NCBI GenBank assembly: GCA_011009095.1
Contig: VTPC01005625.1
Location: 29,075 to 93,074, forward strand
DNA from: Ignelater luminosus
Lineage: Eukaryota; Arthropoda; Insecta; Coleoptera; Elateridae
Reading direction: 5' to 3'
DNA: 64,000 nucleotides
Shown: piece after piece, positions 12,851 to 24,239 of the stretch
Position numbering within the stretch: position 1 is the stretch's first letter
How the letters are laid out: each line of letters begins with the position of its first letter
Made by a program: the position numbers and the translations under genes
Notes under the pieces: generated by a model
Told to the model about the DNA's origin: nothing
What the model saw: the letters and a program-made list of their open reading frames with translations, nothing else
The model's database searches: none

Positions 12851-13067
12851 TGTAACGGGGTTTTTACCGTTACAACCGTGTTACGTTTTGTTATGTCTCA
12901 ATTTGTAACTCGATGCCATGGAAGCATTATTATTGTTATCAGTCAGAGTTGTCAGTTTGATGCTCTGTACAGTCTCATGTATTCTACATGATAATTTTAT
13001 TTTGCTCATATTAATAAACTTTTCAATATCGAAATACGCGTGTTAATATCATAATTCGGACATTACA
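12851..13067 (+). mobile_element. candidate solo LTR (Gypsy, TGTAACGG type)
   Basis: The segment begins TGTAACGGGG and within 24 bases folds back on itself through ACCGTTACA, giving a palindromic start like that of several insect Gypsy-group LTRs. It ends CATTACA, so the ends are TG...CA and near-complementary (TGTAAC against ATTACA). Inside there is an arthropod initiator-like TCAGTC at 939-944 of the 12-kb block (12939-12944), and AATAAA at 13013-13018 downstream of it, the order expected for an LTR U3-R-U5. Its 217-bp length suits small Gypsy LTRs. Against it, the flanking bases do not form a clear 4-5 bp duplication, and no primer-binding site or second LTR follows. Confidence 0.5.
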
Positions 13068-13559
13068 CGTTCAAGTAACTATCTATCTGGGCGTTAGACA
13101 AAGAGAGAAAGGGAGAGAGCCAAAAAAAGAAAGACACATAGACTGTGTGTTTTCTTAATTTGTCAGCCTAGGGAGATGCATTGAACGCAGATGAAAGTCA
13201 TATTCATGTTAGGTTAGTGTGTGTTAATAGAAATCAAATTTTTGTTTATTATTGAATCCACAGTATAATTTGAGGTATTGGAAGCGGATGCCTTGATTGG
13301 TTCTTTAAGGGCTAAACTCATTTATCATCTAGGTTTTTGGGTTTCTTCTGTATTCTTCATCCTCCTATTTGTCTTTGAGCTATTGCGTGTGAACGTTTCA
13401 TTCAGTTTTTTTATTTTATTTTTATTTCGCTCTGATTTATTTTCTACCCTTCTTTTTTGTTTTGCATTTACTTATTTCGGCGTTGTGGAATGTATCTACC
13501 TTAAGTACATACTTATTCATAACGTTCATTACGTTGCATACTAGAAGTATCTTATTTTC
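13068..13559. other. no gene recognised
   Basis: AT-rich sequence. The 88-codon plus-strand frame at 13278-13544 is rich in Phe, Leu and Val from a T-rich strand. It has no ATG at its start and no recognisable motif, so it is not called. Confidence 0.5.
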
Positions 13560-13946
13560 GAGGTACTGGAGATTCTCAGTGGTATTATCGATAGAGTAAA
13601 CCAAGGTTTCTAAACAACTCAACAGGAAAAAATATAAGATATTGAGGTAGGAAGATCGGGACATCCATGACTGTGGCCCTAACGACCAATCCAAAGCCCT
13701 GGATATGTGGCATCCAATTCACAGACAAACCGAGCAAAATGGGCAAAAGCCTAATGAGCATAAACCACATTCGTTGTCCATAAGTCCGGGCAGAAACTGA
13801 TTAACCTTATCTGTGAATAGTATGTTAGCAGGAAAATTAGAATCACTTTTCGTCATTTGTTGGTACCACTGATACCAGTTGCCGCGGAGAGGAAAGTCAG
13901 TAGGGAGTAATGTCTGCAAATGTTGTATGTGGCATTTACACAGTAA
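13560..13946 (-). pseudogene. relic of an insect Tc1/IS630-like transposase
   Basis: Reading leftward from about 13946, the minus strand gives HIQHLQTLLPTDFP, then WYQWYQQM, then NFPANILFTDKVNQF. This order matches a transposase-like family abundant in insect genomes, whose members carry a HxQxxQxLxPxD segment, a short Trp-containing helix and the catalytic-site motif ILFTDEATF. The Asp of the motif is retained, but the Glu after it is Lys here. Downstream the similarity continues in another frame (RFVCELDATY, then LWIGR) and is broken by stops near 13719 and 13685, so the copy is a pseudogene. Only the middle of the protein survives. The N-terminal helix-turn-helix and the C-terminal acidic residue were not found. 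Assignment rests on motif memory. Confidence 0.55.
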
Positions 13947-16900
13947 GTTCTCATCTTCATATTGTCGTATAGCTAATATTCATTTTTCTAACTATTCATC
14001 TAGTGATTTTTAGGGGTTTCACCGATTATAGCAATGATCCCAGTTTTGTGGAGAAGTCTATGGAACTAAATAGAAGTATTTGTACAAGGCAAATGTCTGC
14101 TTGGGAAGTTTGATTCGTATTTCTATCCCCCAAACGATAAACATAGTGCACGTACGTTATCTCTTGCGTGGTAAACTTTACCATAATAAAATTTCAAGCT
14201 AATAACACGATCCACGTTTGTAGAACTTTGCCTTTCTTAGAATCACCTTAAGAGTTATCCCTTCAAAGTTTTTAGAATATTTAAGTTATACCCTGTATGT
14301 GTGTTGTGGTTTTTTGTATAAAATCGAGTTTTCACATGGATAGTTGCATTATGTTAAAATGTTAGTTTTTTTTTACAACTGGAGAACCGCCTTCTGATGT
14401 AAATGATGCTTCAGTGCTGATCCTCATGCTGTAAAAGGTTAACCTTCCTTTGGGATACCAAAAAGATCTAACTTCGTTTTTGTGTATTCAAATACAGTTG
14501 GTCTTTTTCATGAGGATTGGTTTTGATTTTTGGGATCCTGGCTATTAATGTCAGAAGTCATTTGAGATTATTTGGATGGAAATCCACTCATGAGGTTAGC
14601 TGATGATCAGGGTTAACGTGATTCCAGTTCCTCTTTTGTTTGGAGGAAGGGGAACACAACGAGTGGCGCGTTGCCGCAAACAACATCCTAGAGGTTGTTT
14701 TTCTCTTTTATTTATTGCCACACTCCTAACTCATGCTCATAAGCACGACTAGTAGCTAGAGGGTGAGAACTACAAATGAATGATGACAGTCTGAAAAAAA
14801 TGTCAGACAGCTTACACTTTCTGGTTTTTAAAGCATTTCAATAAGCAAGAAAGCATTAACGGTTCACAAACATATTTAAAGGCCAGATATCTCTGTAATA
14901 TTTTAGGGATATTTAACACTTTAAATGTCTTCAGTCTAGAATTTTTAAAAAGCCTAACCATGGTGGTCTTCAGCAAGTTATAACACGAACCGAAAGTGTA
15001 AAACAGTTTTTACAATTTGATTAAGTTTTTTATGGAATTAAAAAATTTTGATTTAATTAACTTTTTAAAAACTAGAATTGTACTGAGCCTTATAAGTAAT
15101 GTTCTAGACAAAGCTTAAATTTATGTAGCGGTTTGTTCGATTCGATTGAAAACTAAATGGAATACAAAGTTGCAAAATGGAACTGTTTAATTTGAGTGAA
15201 TATAAAACGTCTTAGTTAATTTAAGTTTTATTTGGTATAATAAATATTTAAAGTCTATTAAACCAAAAAGTGGGATCTGAGTCAGTAAAGTGATTTTAAA
15301 TCCAGTCTAGAAAGTTGGCTAAAAGACAAATAAAGTGCCATGAATCCTAATTCAATTAGAAGTTTGAAGTTATTCTTGAAAATAATTAAGTAAAGGATAC
15401 TCAAAGTGCATTTAAAGTTTTACGTGCAATTGAATGTACTTAGTTGCAAAGTATTTGCGTTACGTCGGATCAATTTTATATTACTCTTGGTATTTGCTTG
15501 GTGTTTGAGATGTTATTCGAATCGGATAAGTATCAGATGTTTATTGTATCTAAAAAGTTAATTTTAGGATTGAGATAAATTTTATTATCTTGGGAAACAC
15601 TAGATATAATCAACCTGAGGGTAGAAGTAGCAGACGTTAGTTAGTTAAATGGTTCGAGTCCCTTGCTGGATGGAACCTTTTGTTAGGAATTAGTTGAAGA
15701 AGATAAGCTGTAGAATTAAGTATTATAAAGCTTTTCATAAAGGAATATGCATGTAATTATTGACATCGGTTTTACCATAAATATTTAGTTTTGATGTGAC
15801 CTAAAAAAATTAAATTAAGTGCAACCTAACATTTTCTTTTTATTTTCGTCTGTTGTTGCTTGAAGTAATAGAGATAATAAAAATTCTTCACCTAAGTAAG
15901 CATACTCATTATCATTAAAAGCACACCTTCATTTACTCACGGTCTTGTAAAAGATCGACTTTTTCAACATAAAACCCGAAGGTAAACGTTAGTAAAAAAC
16001 CTTTCGTATAAATATGTAGGAGGAACTTTCATTACTGACTCGAAAATTCATTAAGTTGTACGCGTATCAAACATATTAATGAAAATAGCGATGGGTTTTT
16101 ATTTTATCAGCTCTTTCTTTCGACTAAGCAGAAATAAATTGAGTCCGCAGAAAATAAAGACAATTTCTGCAGCTCTGTTAAACAATAATAATATTGAGAG
16201 GAATATCTTATTCGATGTTAGTTATTAGTTTTGGGCTTTCACACTCTATAACTCAACACAAATAATATACTGTTTAGCGCTTACACAGTTATTCACTAAA
16301 ATATCTCTACATCTAAAAGGTAACGTTTTCATTTATAATTAAACAATAACAGTCCTAATTGTTTCAGTTAACTAACTACACAATTATAATAAACTCCGGT
16401 ATAATATTTATAAATCTAAAATTACAATAGTTAACTTTTATCCTGAATAACCCTGTATACACCACCGATTCAGTAATAAAATTGATTGTTAAAATAGTTT
16501 TAAAAATTTAATTTCTGAACGCTTCTTTTGAAATTTACCTTATTACATACATATTTGATATTTATAGACTCAGTACTTTAATAAATCTTCTCGAGCGCAA
16601 TTTACTTACCATCAGTAATGTTTTACGTACTACCGAAATAATAAATTTAAGGATTTTTGATTTGGAACCAGATCAAAGTGTTTAACTTCAACTCACAAAT
16701 AAATTACAAATAATATTTCCTGGATACATTATAAGACAATTACCGATAAGTTCTGACAAGGAATGGGTAATGAAAACATCATTCTGGTATTTTATTATGG
16801 CAGGTTGTAAATAATTCGCGAGTGGAATATTATTGTTGACGTTGAATTTTAGGAAAACAGTTGTGTTGATTTAATTACTTGGTAAGCGTATCTTTCCTAA

Positions 16901-17281
16901 TTTCTGTCAAACATTATCTTGTACTCTGTCTAAACATCACCACCACTTATTCAATTTCGGATCTTCAGTATTATTGTAAACAGTGTAGCGTAGAGAATGA
17001 GAAGGAAGGAATTCCGGAAACAGTTAATATAATATGATTCTCAATGCAACTTTATGTTCAAACTTTATAGTGTCAGGTCATCTTTAAAATAAAAATCCAA
17101 AATAGTTCTTGGAATGTACAGACTTTCAAAATACACAAAAGAATATTCCATTACGGTCCATTTTTAGTAATGTACAGTTACCCTTACATAATCTTAAAAT
17201 AAATAAATAAACAAAGATCGTCGCTATTCTAGAGTCTCCAAAACCCTACACAGTCACATTTTCTTGGCTCAATCTTCTTGA
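13947..17281. other. gene-free AT-rich DNA
   Basis: No gene recognised. ACCCTGTAT motifs at about 14290 and 16449 resemble the ends of CAGGGT-type small transposons but have no partner nearby. A GGTTCGAGTCC box at 15648 looks like a tRNA-gene B box without the rest of a tRNA. Confidence 0.55.
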
Positions 17282-17760
17282 TATCGCCGATTTATCAGAA
17301 ATTTCTTGACTTGTTTGTCTCAATTGAACGATCTCACGAAGGCTAAACGTAACAAACAAATTTTGTATTGGATTCTTTCTGCTAAACAAGCTTTTGTCTT
17401 TATTAAAGAATGCTTGGTTACAGCCCCAATCTTCGTCACACCCGATTTCAAAAGACCTTTTTTCATATAAACCAATGTTCTCGACTGGGCATAGTGGGAG
17501 TTTTTGTTCAGGACGAGAAAGAAGATGAACATTTTCAACAAAACCAAGTGTTACTGTACTGTCACAGAAAGAGAATATCTTGTGGTCATCTCTTAATCTT
17601 ATTCTCAAAACATCCGATGACCGACGATTCAACTTGCTCGTTGGACGGTTAGGTTCAGCAATTTCATGTTAGTTTGCAATATTGCAAGGGCTTTTCCGAA
17701 TGTGTTTTGGAGAGCTCGTTTCATCCATTACCTTACCTAAATTCGAGTCCTGGTGTACCA
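17282..17760 (+). pseudogene. Gypsy-like pol relic: RT thumb and RNase H
   Basis: From 17282 the plus strand reads YRRFIRNF, LNDLTKA, then AKQAFVFIKECLVTAPIF, TPDFKRPFFI: the thumb/connection of a Ty3/Gypsy reverse transcriptase leading into RNase H. The first RNase H motif, normally TDAS, reads TNVL here, so the catalytic Asp has become Asn, and the Gln before it is a TAA stop. A TAG and a frameshift follow, after which VFVQDEKEDE continues the domain in the next frame, and CTVTEREYLVVI follows at about 17551-17590. Multiple stops, at least two frameshifts and a lost catalytic residue show it is dead. The RT palm with its YxDD box is not present upstream. No LTRs bordering it were found. Confidence 0.82.
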
Positions 17761-18059
17761 AAATGCTTTGACACCTTGAAGACGAAATTATACAAACGTT
17801 TGTTCCCAATAAAAATGCGCTTAGGCCCAATTTTACCAAATGGAAAACTGTGAATTTAAATCGAATTATTGTAATTGTAGTCTTTTGTTGAAGATTTTAG
17901 GAAAATTCCCTGCTCTTTTCAGAGAGGTCCAAAAGTGGCTGACTACGGATTAGAAGAAAAACGAACATAATTACAATTTTCGACATCTTCATCTAGAATC
18001 CATAGTCTTTCTTATAATATCTTGAATGTAGGATTGCTAAAAAGTTTTTCCTTTAGTTT

Positions 18060-18175
18060 ATGAGTTCAAAATGTACAAGGGCAAGTATTGGATAGATTCT
18101 ATGTTGAGCATCTAAAACCATCGGTAGAGGTGCATTCTTCTGATGAGCTTTATAAAGGATTACTACACGGTGTGC
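18060..18175 (+). pseudogene. probable Gypsy integrase C-terminal tail
   Basis: About 500 bp downstream of the RNase H relic and on the same strand, one frame reads VQGQVLDRFYVEHLKPSVEV. This resembles the end of Gypsy integrases, where a basic stretch leads to a (V/H)xHLKP motif. Position, strand and order fit the same decayed pol gene, with most of the integrase between 17760 and 18060 no longer readable. The match is short, so the call depends on its context. Confidence 0.45.
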
Positions 18176-20594
18176 ATTAGTTAGATGATGGTCTTCCTTT
18201 TTGATGTTACGTCAAAACTTCCTCAACTAATAATTATGTCAAATTTCGTTCTTTGGTACTCTCAGTATCAGGATGGCCGTAAATGCATTTTGATGTGAAT
18301 TTGAGTATAATCCTCATTTTGGTTAAGTGACTGTAGTATGATGAACTCCATTCCATCAGTTAGGTGGTAAAAGAATTTGGCAGTTAGGTGTGTGTTTTCC
18401 AGCGAGGTTATTGCTCGATTTTGAGTGGCTCGTGTTAGTGCGTATGTTATTGGTTGTTTCTGCGAACTTTTTGTGTTTCATAGGTTGAAATTAGTCAGTA
18501 TGATTTTATCTGTTGTATCGTCAAGATGGAGTGGGGTTTTAAGGTAAATTGAATAGTTGTGATTGCAAATATTAAGAATGCTTGTGTACCGTTTCAGACA
18601 ATGATATGGTGAACTATTAAGAATAGAAGACAGAGCTGAAAGCAGTTCAAAAGACAGCATTTGTTCACAAGAACAACGTCATCAAGAATGACAGTAAGAT
18701 AAGGATTTATCAAAGATCTGTAGAACATCTGCTTATTACAGTGACAAGCGACCGACAATCAAGAAAACATTTTGTTTACTGATGAAAAGATTAATTTAGA
18801 AAAATTTATGTTGGTTAGAGAGGTAGTTTCGAGGGCTTATAGGGTGCATCACCTGCCATGGTTTGATGAAAGTAAGTCAATAAGATGTGACGCATAACAT
18901 TATTTTAAAAAAGAGATTAGAATTGAGACCGAAATATTTTAGAAATGGTAATGAAATTTCTAAATAGGACTCTGTATTTGAGCAGGACCGGACTCTTGCA
19001 CTCAAAACCAAAACTGTCCAAGAACGACTGCATACCATTAGTCTAGAATTTACAATTTTGGGAGCCTAGGTTGTGCTCTGACTTAAAAATGATGGCCTGT
19101 AAAATTCTTGTTCAAAATCTGAATAGTCCAGAGCAATTTCTGAGTGAGGTAACAGCTAGTATTCTTTTAGCGACAACGCAGATTGCCATAACATAGTGGC
19201 CTGATAATTAAGATCTCATGTCAAATAGAATTGCTTGACTTGGTCCGGAGGTCAAATGGGCTCGCATAAAAGCAAATTCATCAGCAACGACACTTTCATT
19301 CTTCTCATTTTGATTTTTCTACAAGTGCATAATCCATTACTGGACGCTGATATTTTCTTTACACTTTTGATTTACGTGTTTAGTAGACACGAGTGTAAGA
19401 GTACTGTATATTCTAAGGTAAACTTACAAACAACTTAAAGTGTCCAAAGATATTTTCGGGAAAGACGACCTTAAAAACTTGAGACAGTTTCAGGGTTAAA
19501 ATCGAATCCAAACCGCCAGTTAGCAGTCTTGACACTTATCATTTTTACACGAAATGTACTTTATAAACAACCACACATTCTTTTTGTCGAGTCTAAATTG
19601 TTTTGTATCGTGACTCAAAGATCTACGACAAGACGTTAGCTATTGGATTCTTTACCTATTGTGAAATTGTTTTAACTGCCTGTCAGGAAAAAGGTTTGCG
19701 TTTTGTTGGCGTTAAAAACTTTGAAATTGATTTTAAAGATACACCAATGTAGTAATCTGGTCAGACAATACCGTACAGGTTGAGAGAGGCCGCTTTTGCT
19801 GACGTAGGATGTAGTATATGTTGTCAAGTTGAGAACCAATACAGAACGGAAAATGATTGCGCACGTTATTAAGAGTTAAGATCAAAATAGAATAAGATTT
19901 TGAAAAATATGATTTTACTCGGAAATGATATCTCACGAAAAAACTTCCAGAAACGGCAAAACTGGTATACTATGTGTCCCAGTCTCGTTTCAACTAACTT
20001 TTGAATCACTTAGTAGAATTATAATATCTTAACCCTCTTTGTGTAAAGAACGCATCTCATATTTGGAAAAGAGTCAGATTCCACTTTGTTGTTTATAAAA
20101 CCTTAAAAGATCATTTATAAAATAGTTTTTAATAATTACACAGTATTTTTATGAGTACCTAGATAATTAAATTAGTTGGATCAAATAACTGTTTTGCTTC
20201 AAAAACCTAGAAAGTTGTAGAAATGGTAGCAGGGTAAGCAAATATTAAAAAGGCAGAGGCTGTAATATCAAATTAAAGAAGAAAAATAAATAAACTTAAT
20301 ATTACTTTCATTAACCTAGAAAATAAACTTTCCATACACAAAATAAACTTCTGGATTTAATTTTCATATGCAACTTTATATAACCACAATAATAATTCTC
20401 GGAAATAGCACAGAAATTCTAATTAAATTATAAACCAGTTATGACAGCTGTTGTAGTTAATATTCTAAGTGCAATAAAACTGTGATTTGTCTTTTATTGC
20501 TTATTTATTTTTAGCAATATGTAAATGAGAAATTGTGTGGATTAATTAGGAATGCGGTGTTTTATGTAATTTCTATTACTACTCTTAGGATATA
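18176..20594. other. no gene recognised
   Basis: AT-rich DNA without a recognisable gene. The short frames at 18478-18660, 19235-19438 and 19733-19936 have no motifs and no supporting context. Confidence 0.5.
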
Positions 20595-20732
20595 CAAGGT
20601 GTTCCAACAATCTTTGTTACATGTTACTATGGATACTCCTAACTATTTTTACGTTCTAGAATAATTTTCAATCTAGTGTTCTGTAAAAGAGTAACACATG
20701 GATCACTTGTAGTTTTTACATGAAACACCCTG
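20595..20732. mobile_element. small MITE with CARGGTGTTYC ends
   Basis: A 138-bp segment whose ends are inverted repeats: CAAGGTGTTCCA at 20595-20606 and, on the reverse strand, CAGGGTGTTTCA at 20732-20721, each with TATA immediately outside (20591-20594 and 20733-20736). The interior is non-coding. The TA or TATA flanks and terminal CAGGGTGTTYC agree with a common class of insect miniature elements; the parent transposon cannot be told from this. A third, similar end (reverse strand ATATACAGGGAGTTTCC) lies at about 20800-20816, suggesting nested or neighbouring copies. Confidence 0.7.
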
Positions 20733-20736
20733 TATA

Positions 20737-22590
20737 GTTCAAGATTTTCTTACTATTTTTTAAATTGCTATCACTTATTTGTTTGTTACGTTTCTTTGGA
20801 AACTCCCTGTATATCTATCAAAATTACTTATTTAAATATTAAAATTCATGTTATTTGGCGTGCGCATTTGTGAGGCCTGAGAGATATGAATGAATAGCGT
20901 CGTCATTGTATGTGAGTTACCTTGCTTTTTTGGTCTTTTTTTGTGTCCTCAATTAATCTTCGAGATTTTAGTCTGCCGTTTCTCAGGTATGTACTTGCTA
21001 ATGTCATCAAACACCATCTTCCAAGTTGTTCTCTTTTCTCAGGAAGGCTTATGTGGAACTTTCCACCGGTGTTCCCTCGAACTCGTCAAACTAGACATAA
21101 AGTTGGTAAGATTAGGAATTTTCGTTTTTCTCTTCATCATAGGATTATTCTTTGTTTCAGGGCTTTAATTTTAATTTCATTCCTTGGGTTTCAATTTAAC
21201 GCCATCTTTTAGTTTCACTTCTAATTTAAATTCATCTGATATTTCATCTTTAACGTCAGCTAGAATTGTTAAATTCCTGATCTTTTCGTCGTCGTCTTGT
21301 AGGACTACAGACTATCGAGGCAGCCACGCAATCTACTGGGGTGAAATTATTAAATATTATTTACTTCCTTTAATTGTATTCCTTTAGTCTTAGTATTTTC
21401 TTATTGTTTTCTTCTTTTCCCACTAAATTCTTCTTTTTCTTCTACTTCGCTACTTCATAATCTGTACGGTTTAGATTAGCTAATCGCCACCAACGGTTCA
21501 TACCTATAGCATACATTTTTAAACTATCATTACGCTTGCTATTGTGCATGTTATATGTTATATAGCTTTCTTGAATATTTCGGTCTCCTGTAATATTACC
21601 AAGAGAAATTTCAGCAGATTATATATTCAGCCAGCTGCTGAAAATGACAAATTATAAAATGTTGTTTAAACAAAACCAAAATAATTGTTTTATGTTGAAT
21701 AATTACACTCAGATTCAAACGAAAATATGCATTTGGTTTATACATCATCCCCGTATGCGTATGTAAAAGTCAAAGCAGTCTAACAAACGATGCGATAAAC
21801 CTTAAAACACCAAACATCTAAACGGGAAAATCTGAATGAATTTCCTATTTGCTGTCGAAGGATAGTATATAAACTCCTGAGTCTGCGATAAAAATATTAC
21901 ACTTCCAAGCTGGAGTTTACATTTAAACAGAAATGCGCAACGTTATCTCTTCCCTAGCGTGGGTGGGTGTATGGAATTCGATAACCTCGCGAACAAATAA
22001 TTGTCAATTTTGAATTCTCGAACGTCTGTCTACTAACTGTTTAAAGCGGATGTGCCTTGTTTCAACATACTGTAATAATAGAAGAACAGACGTTTAACCT
22101 TTTGCATGTTCAATGTTAATTTTAGCATTCTCACTTAAATTTTACGAGAATTAAACCTATTAGTGCAAGTTGCAAATTCTACTGAAGTTCATGCCACCAA
22201 CTTGTTAAAATCCTTGTTACATCCTGTTTGTTTAGTTGACAGAGGCAGTGGAGTAGAAAGGTAATTATAACAACAAGAGCTAATTATATGCATATATTAT
22301 ACATAATATGCTTGCGGGTTTAAACTTCAAAGGTAACCTTTGTCATTAGGTGTATTATTTATTTGTATTAATATTAATTCTCAGTCTTCAAAACGTCAAT
22401 TGTCATGGTCTTTAACCTCAACTCCTACAGTCAAGAGCTGACAGAAAATTGTTAAAATTTTCCAGGAATGGGTACATTAAATTCAGAACGTACGAGTTCT
22501 GGTTCAACGCTCTAACGGTTAAAGGGTGTTTTTGCTGAAAATTCACGCATTTCCATTTTATCAACCGAAAAAGAGAAAATATAATATTTA
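20737..22590. other. no gene recognised
   Basis: AT-rich. Overlapping plus-strand frames at 20890-21387 are T-rich and hydrophobic without a motif. No element ends recognised apart from the isolated CAGGGAGTTTCC at about 20810. Confidence 0.5.
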
Positions 22591-22655
22591 TGATCTTTTT
22601 TTATGTAAATATTTTGTTTGGAGAAAAAATTTAGAAATTTACATAAAAAAGATTA
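22591..22655. repeat. perfectly placed hairpin, about 18-bp stem
   Basis: The left arm at 22591-22610 (ending TTTATGTAAAT) is complementary to the right arm at 22637-22655 (ATTTACATAAAAAAGATTA), with one bulge and about 26 bp of loop. It is AT-rich and could be a chance or cruciform-forming structure; no element boundaries are visible. Confidence 0.6.
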
Positions 22656-24154
22656 CGTTTAAATTAGGCAAGTTAATCAACGTTTATTGTTAGAGGCTAA
22701 GGTTTTTAAATATGGAAAAATTATTTAATAAAGAAAAATCGGATTTATATGCATAGAATGTAGTTATAATTATATGCAAGGAAGTTGCTTAAATTCTTCT
22801 TTATTGTTGAAACTTCGAGCAACAGCTTAACGGATTGACATCTAATTTTGAAATTTTAAGCAAGTGTTTTGAATTAATTTTCATTAATTAATTTTCCAGC
22901 GGTGCTTAAATTTGAAGAGGCAATATAAAGGTTAAAATCACAAATACTTTACTGCCGTTCGTGTTCTATTTGATAAATGTTGAAAATAGTAGGTACCTAA
23001 ATTCTGAATTGTATTGTATTCAGTGGATTACTGTAAAAATAAGGTAAAAACCATTTTTATTTATGAATTGATGTTCTTAGCTTATTATCTATTATTCTAA
23101 ACTAAGAAAACGTGGCATATGCATAATCTTTTTAAAAGAAAACAACAATATCACAATATAACAATTATATAATGAATTATAGACAATAATCTCGACACAA
23201 ATTTATATACTAAATTAGTAAAATAAATTTTCACATATTTTTGGCAAAGTGAGAATAAACTAAATTTACTTCCAACTAACAAATAGAATCCTACAGCTGT
23301 AATTGACAAATAACTAAAACATACACGCTAATCTCTGGTTTTTTTATTTTGCATATTTACAATAGCCTTGACTGATAGTGAGAACTTCCTTTTATTAGAT
23401 ATCTGTATGTTTCTCTTAAGATAATGCAACATTTATAATTTAAAAATTTCTAAATATAATACTATACGTTATTTATGCGCATTTGTTGTTAAATCTTAAA
23501 TTAAACCTTTAAACATTGCAATTTGTAGTTATATTGGTAAACATCTAGTGTATGTAGAAATTAATATAGAAGCAAAATTTTTCATTCCTCTTTATTATGT
23601 TTGGTCATCTTTTTGTTTCTTGTTGACAAATGTCTAAAAACCACAGCAATACATTAGTTTGAAAAATATGCCAAATATTCCACAAAAATTCCAAAACTAT
23701 ACAAAACACGTTTTTATAAGGACACAAGAGATTTAGTAATGATGCTTTCTTTGGTAGGTGCGGTTCTACACCGACCGCTCTAAAAGCTGCTTTTATCCTT
23801 CTGCCGTAATTCATCGTCTTCACTTGGGCTGTGCCCATCTATGTTTTATTTCTAACGATTCTCTTACATTTTTGATCATGTCTTTGAAATTTTGAACTGA
23901 GAAAGGTGGTTTCAGTTTATTGCCTGCCTTCTCTGAACAACATTACGTTAGCTTACGTTAATAAATAAACAAATTTAAGCTATTAATGTAGATTTATTTG
24001 ATAACTGTTTCGAATATCTAAAATAATTTTATGGTTACGGTAATTAATCCAAAATAATTAATTTAACAAAGCTCAATATAGTCTTCCTAAATCTTAAGCT
24101 AAATCTTGTTAAAATTACTTTACGGTCCCCATGTGTATAAAGATGACAAGACGT
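22656..24154. other. no gene recognised
   Basis: AT-rich sequence. The minus-strand frame 23605-23838 (77 codons) shows no known motif. Confidence 0.5.
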
Positions 24155-24239
24155 GTAAAGCATTAAATGGTTATCCATTACTGATGAGATCAAATAGATC
24201 GAAACCGCTCTAAGTAAGTGGCATTATTTAATGCTTTAC
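24155..24239 (+). ncRNA. hammerhead-ribozyme-like fold (type I layout)
   Basis: The plus strand contains CUGAUGA at 24181-24187, a four-pair stem II (24188-24191 with 24197-24200, loop AAAUA), and GAAA at 24201-24204. These supply every conserved position of a hammerhead core on that side, including the G-C pair that closes stem II. A short stem III can form between 24205-24208 and 24218-24221 (CCGC with GUGG). The whole is enclosed by a perfect 14-pair stem, 24155-24168 with 24226-24239, with an internal loop between it and the core, as in natural type I hammerheads. The stem II loop resembles that of hammerheads in metazoan retroelements. The weak point is the cleavage side: the U that should pair with A24204 is C at 24222, so the copy is probably inactive. 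Confidence 0.45.

Noticed and set aside
15640..15670. tRNA-like B box GGTTCGAGTCC
   Set aside because: The T arm pairs only partly, and there is no matching acceptor stem, anticodon arm or convincing A box upstream.
20890..21387. Three overlapping plus-strand frames of 67-96 codons
   Set aside because: They overlap in different frames, are hydrophobic from T-rich sequence, and contain no motif.
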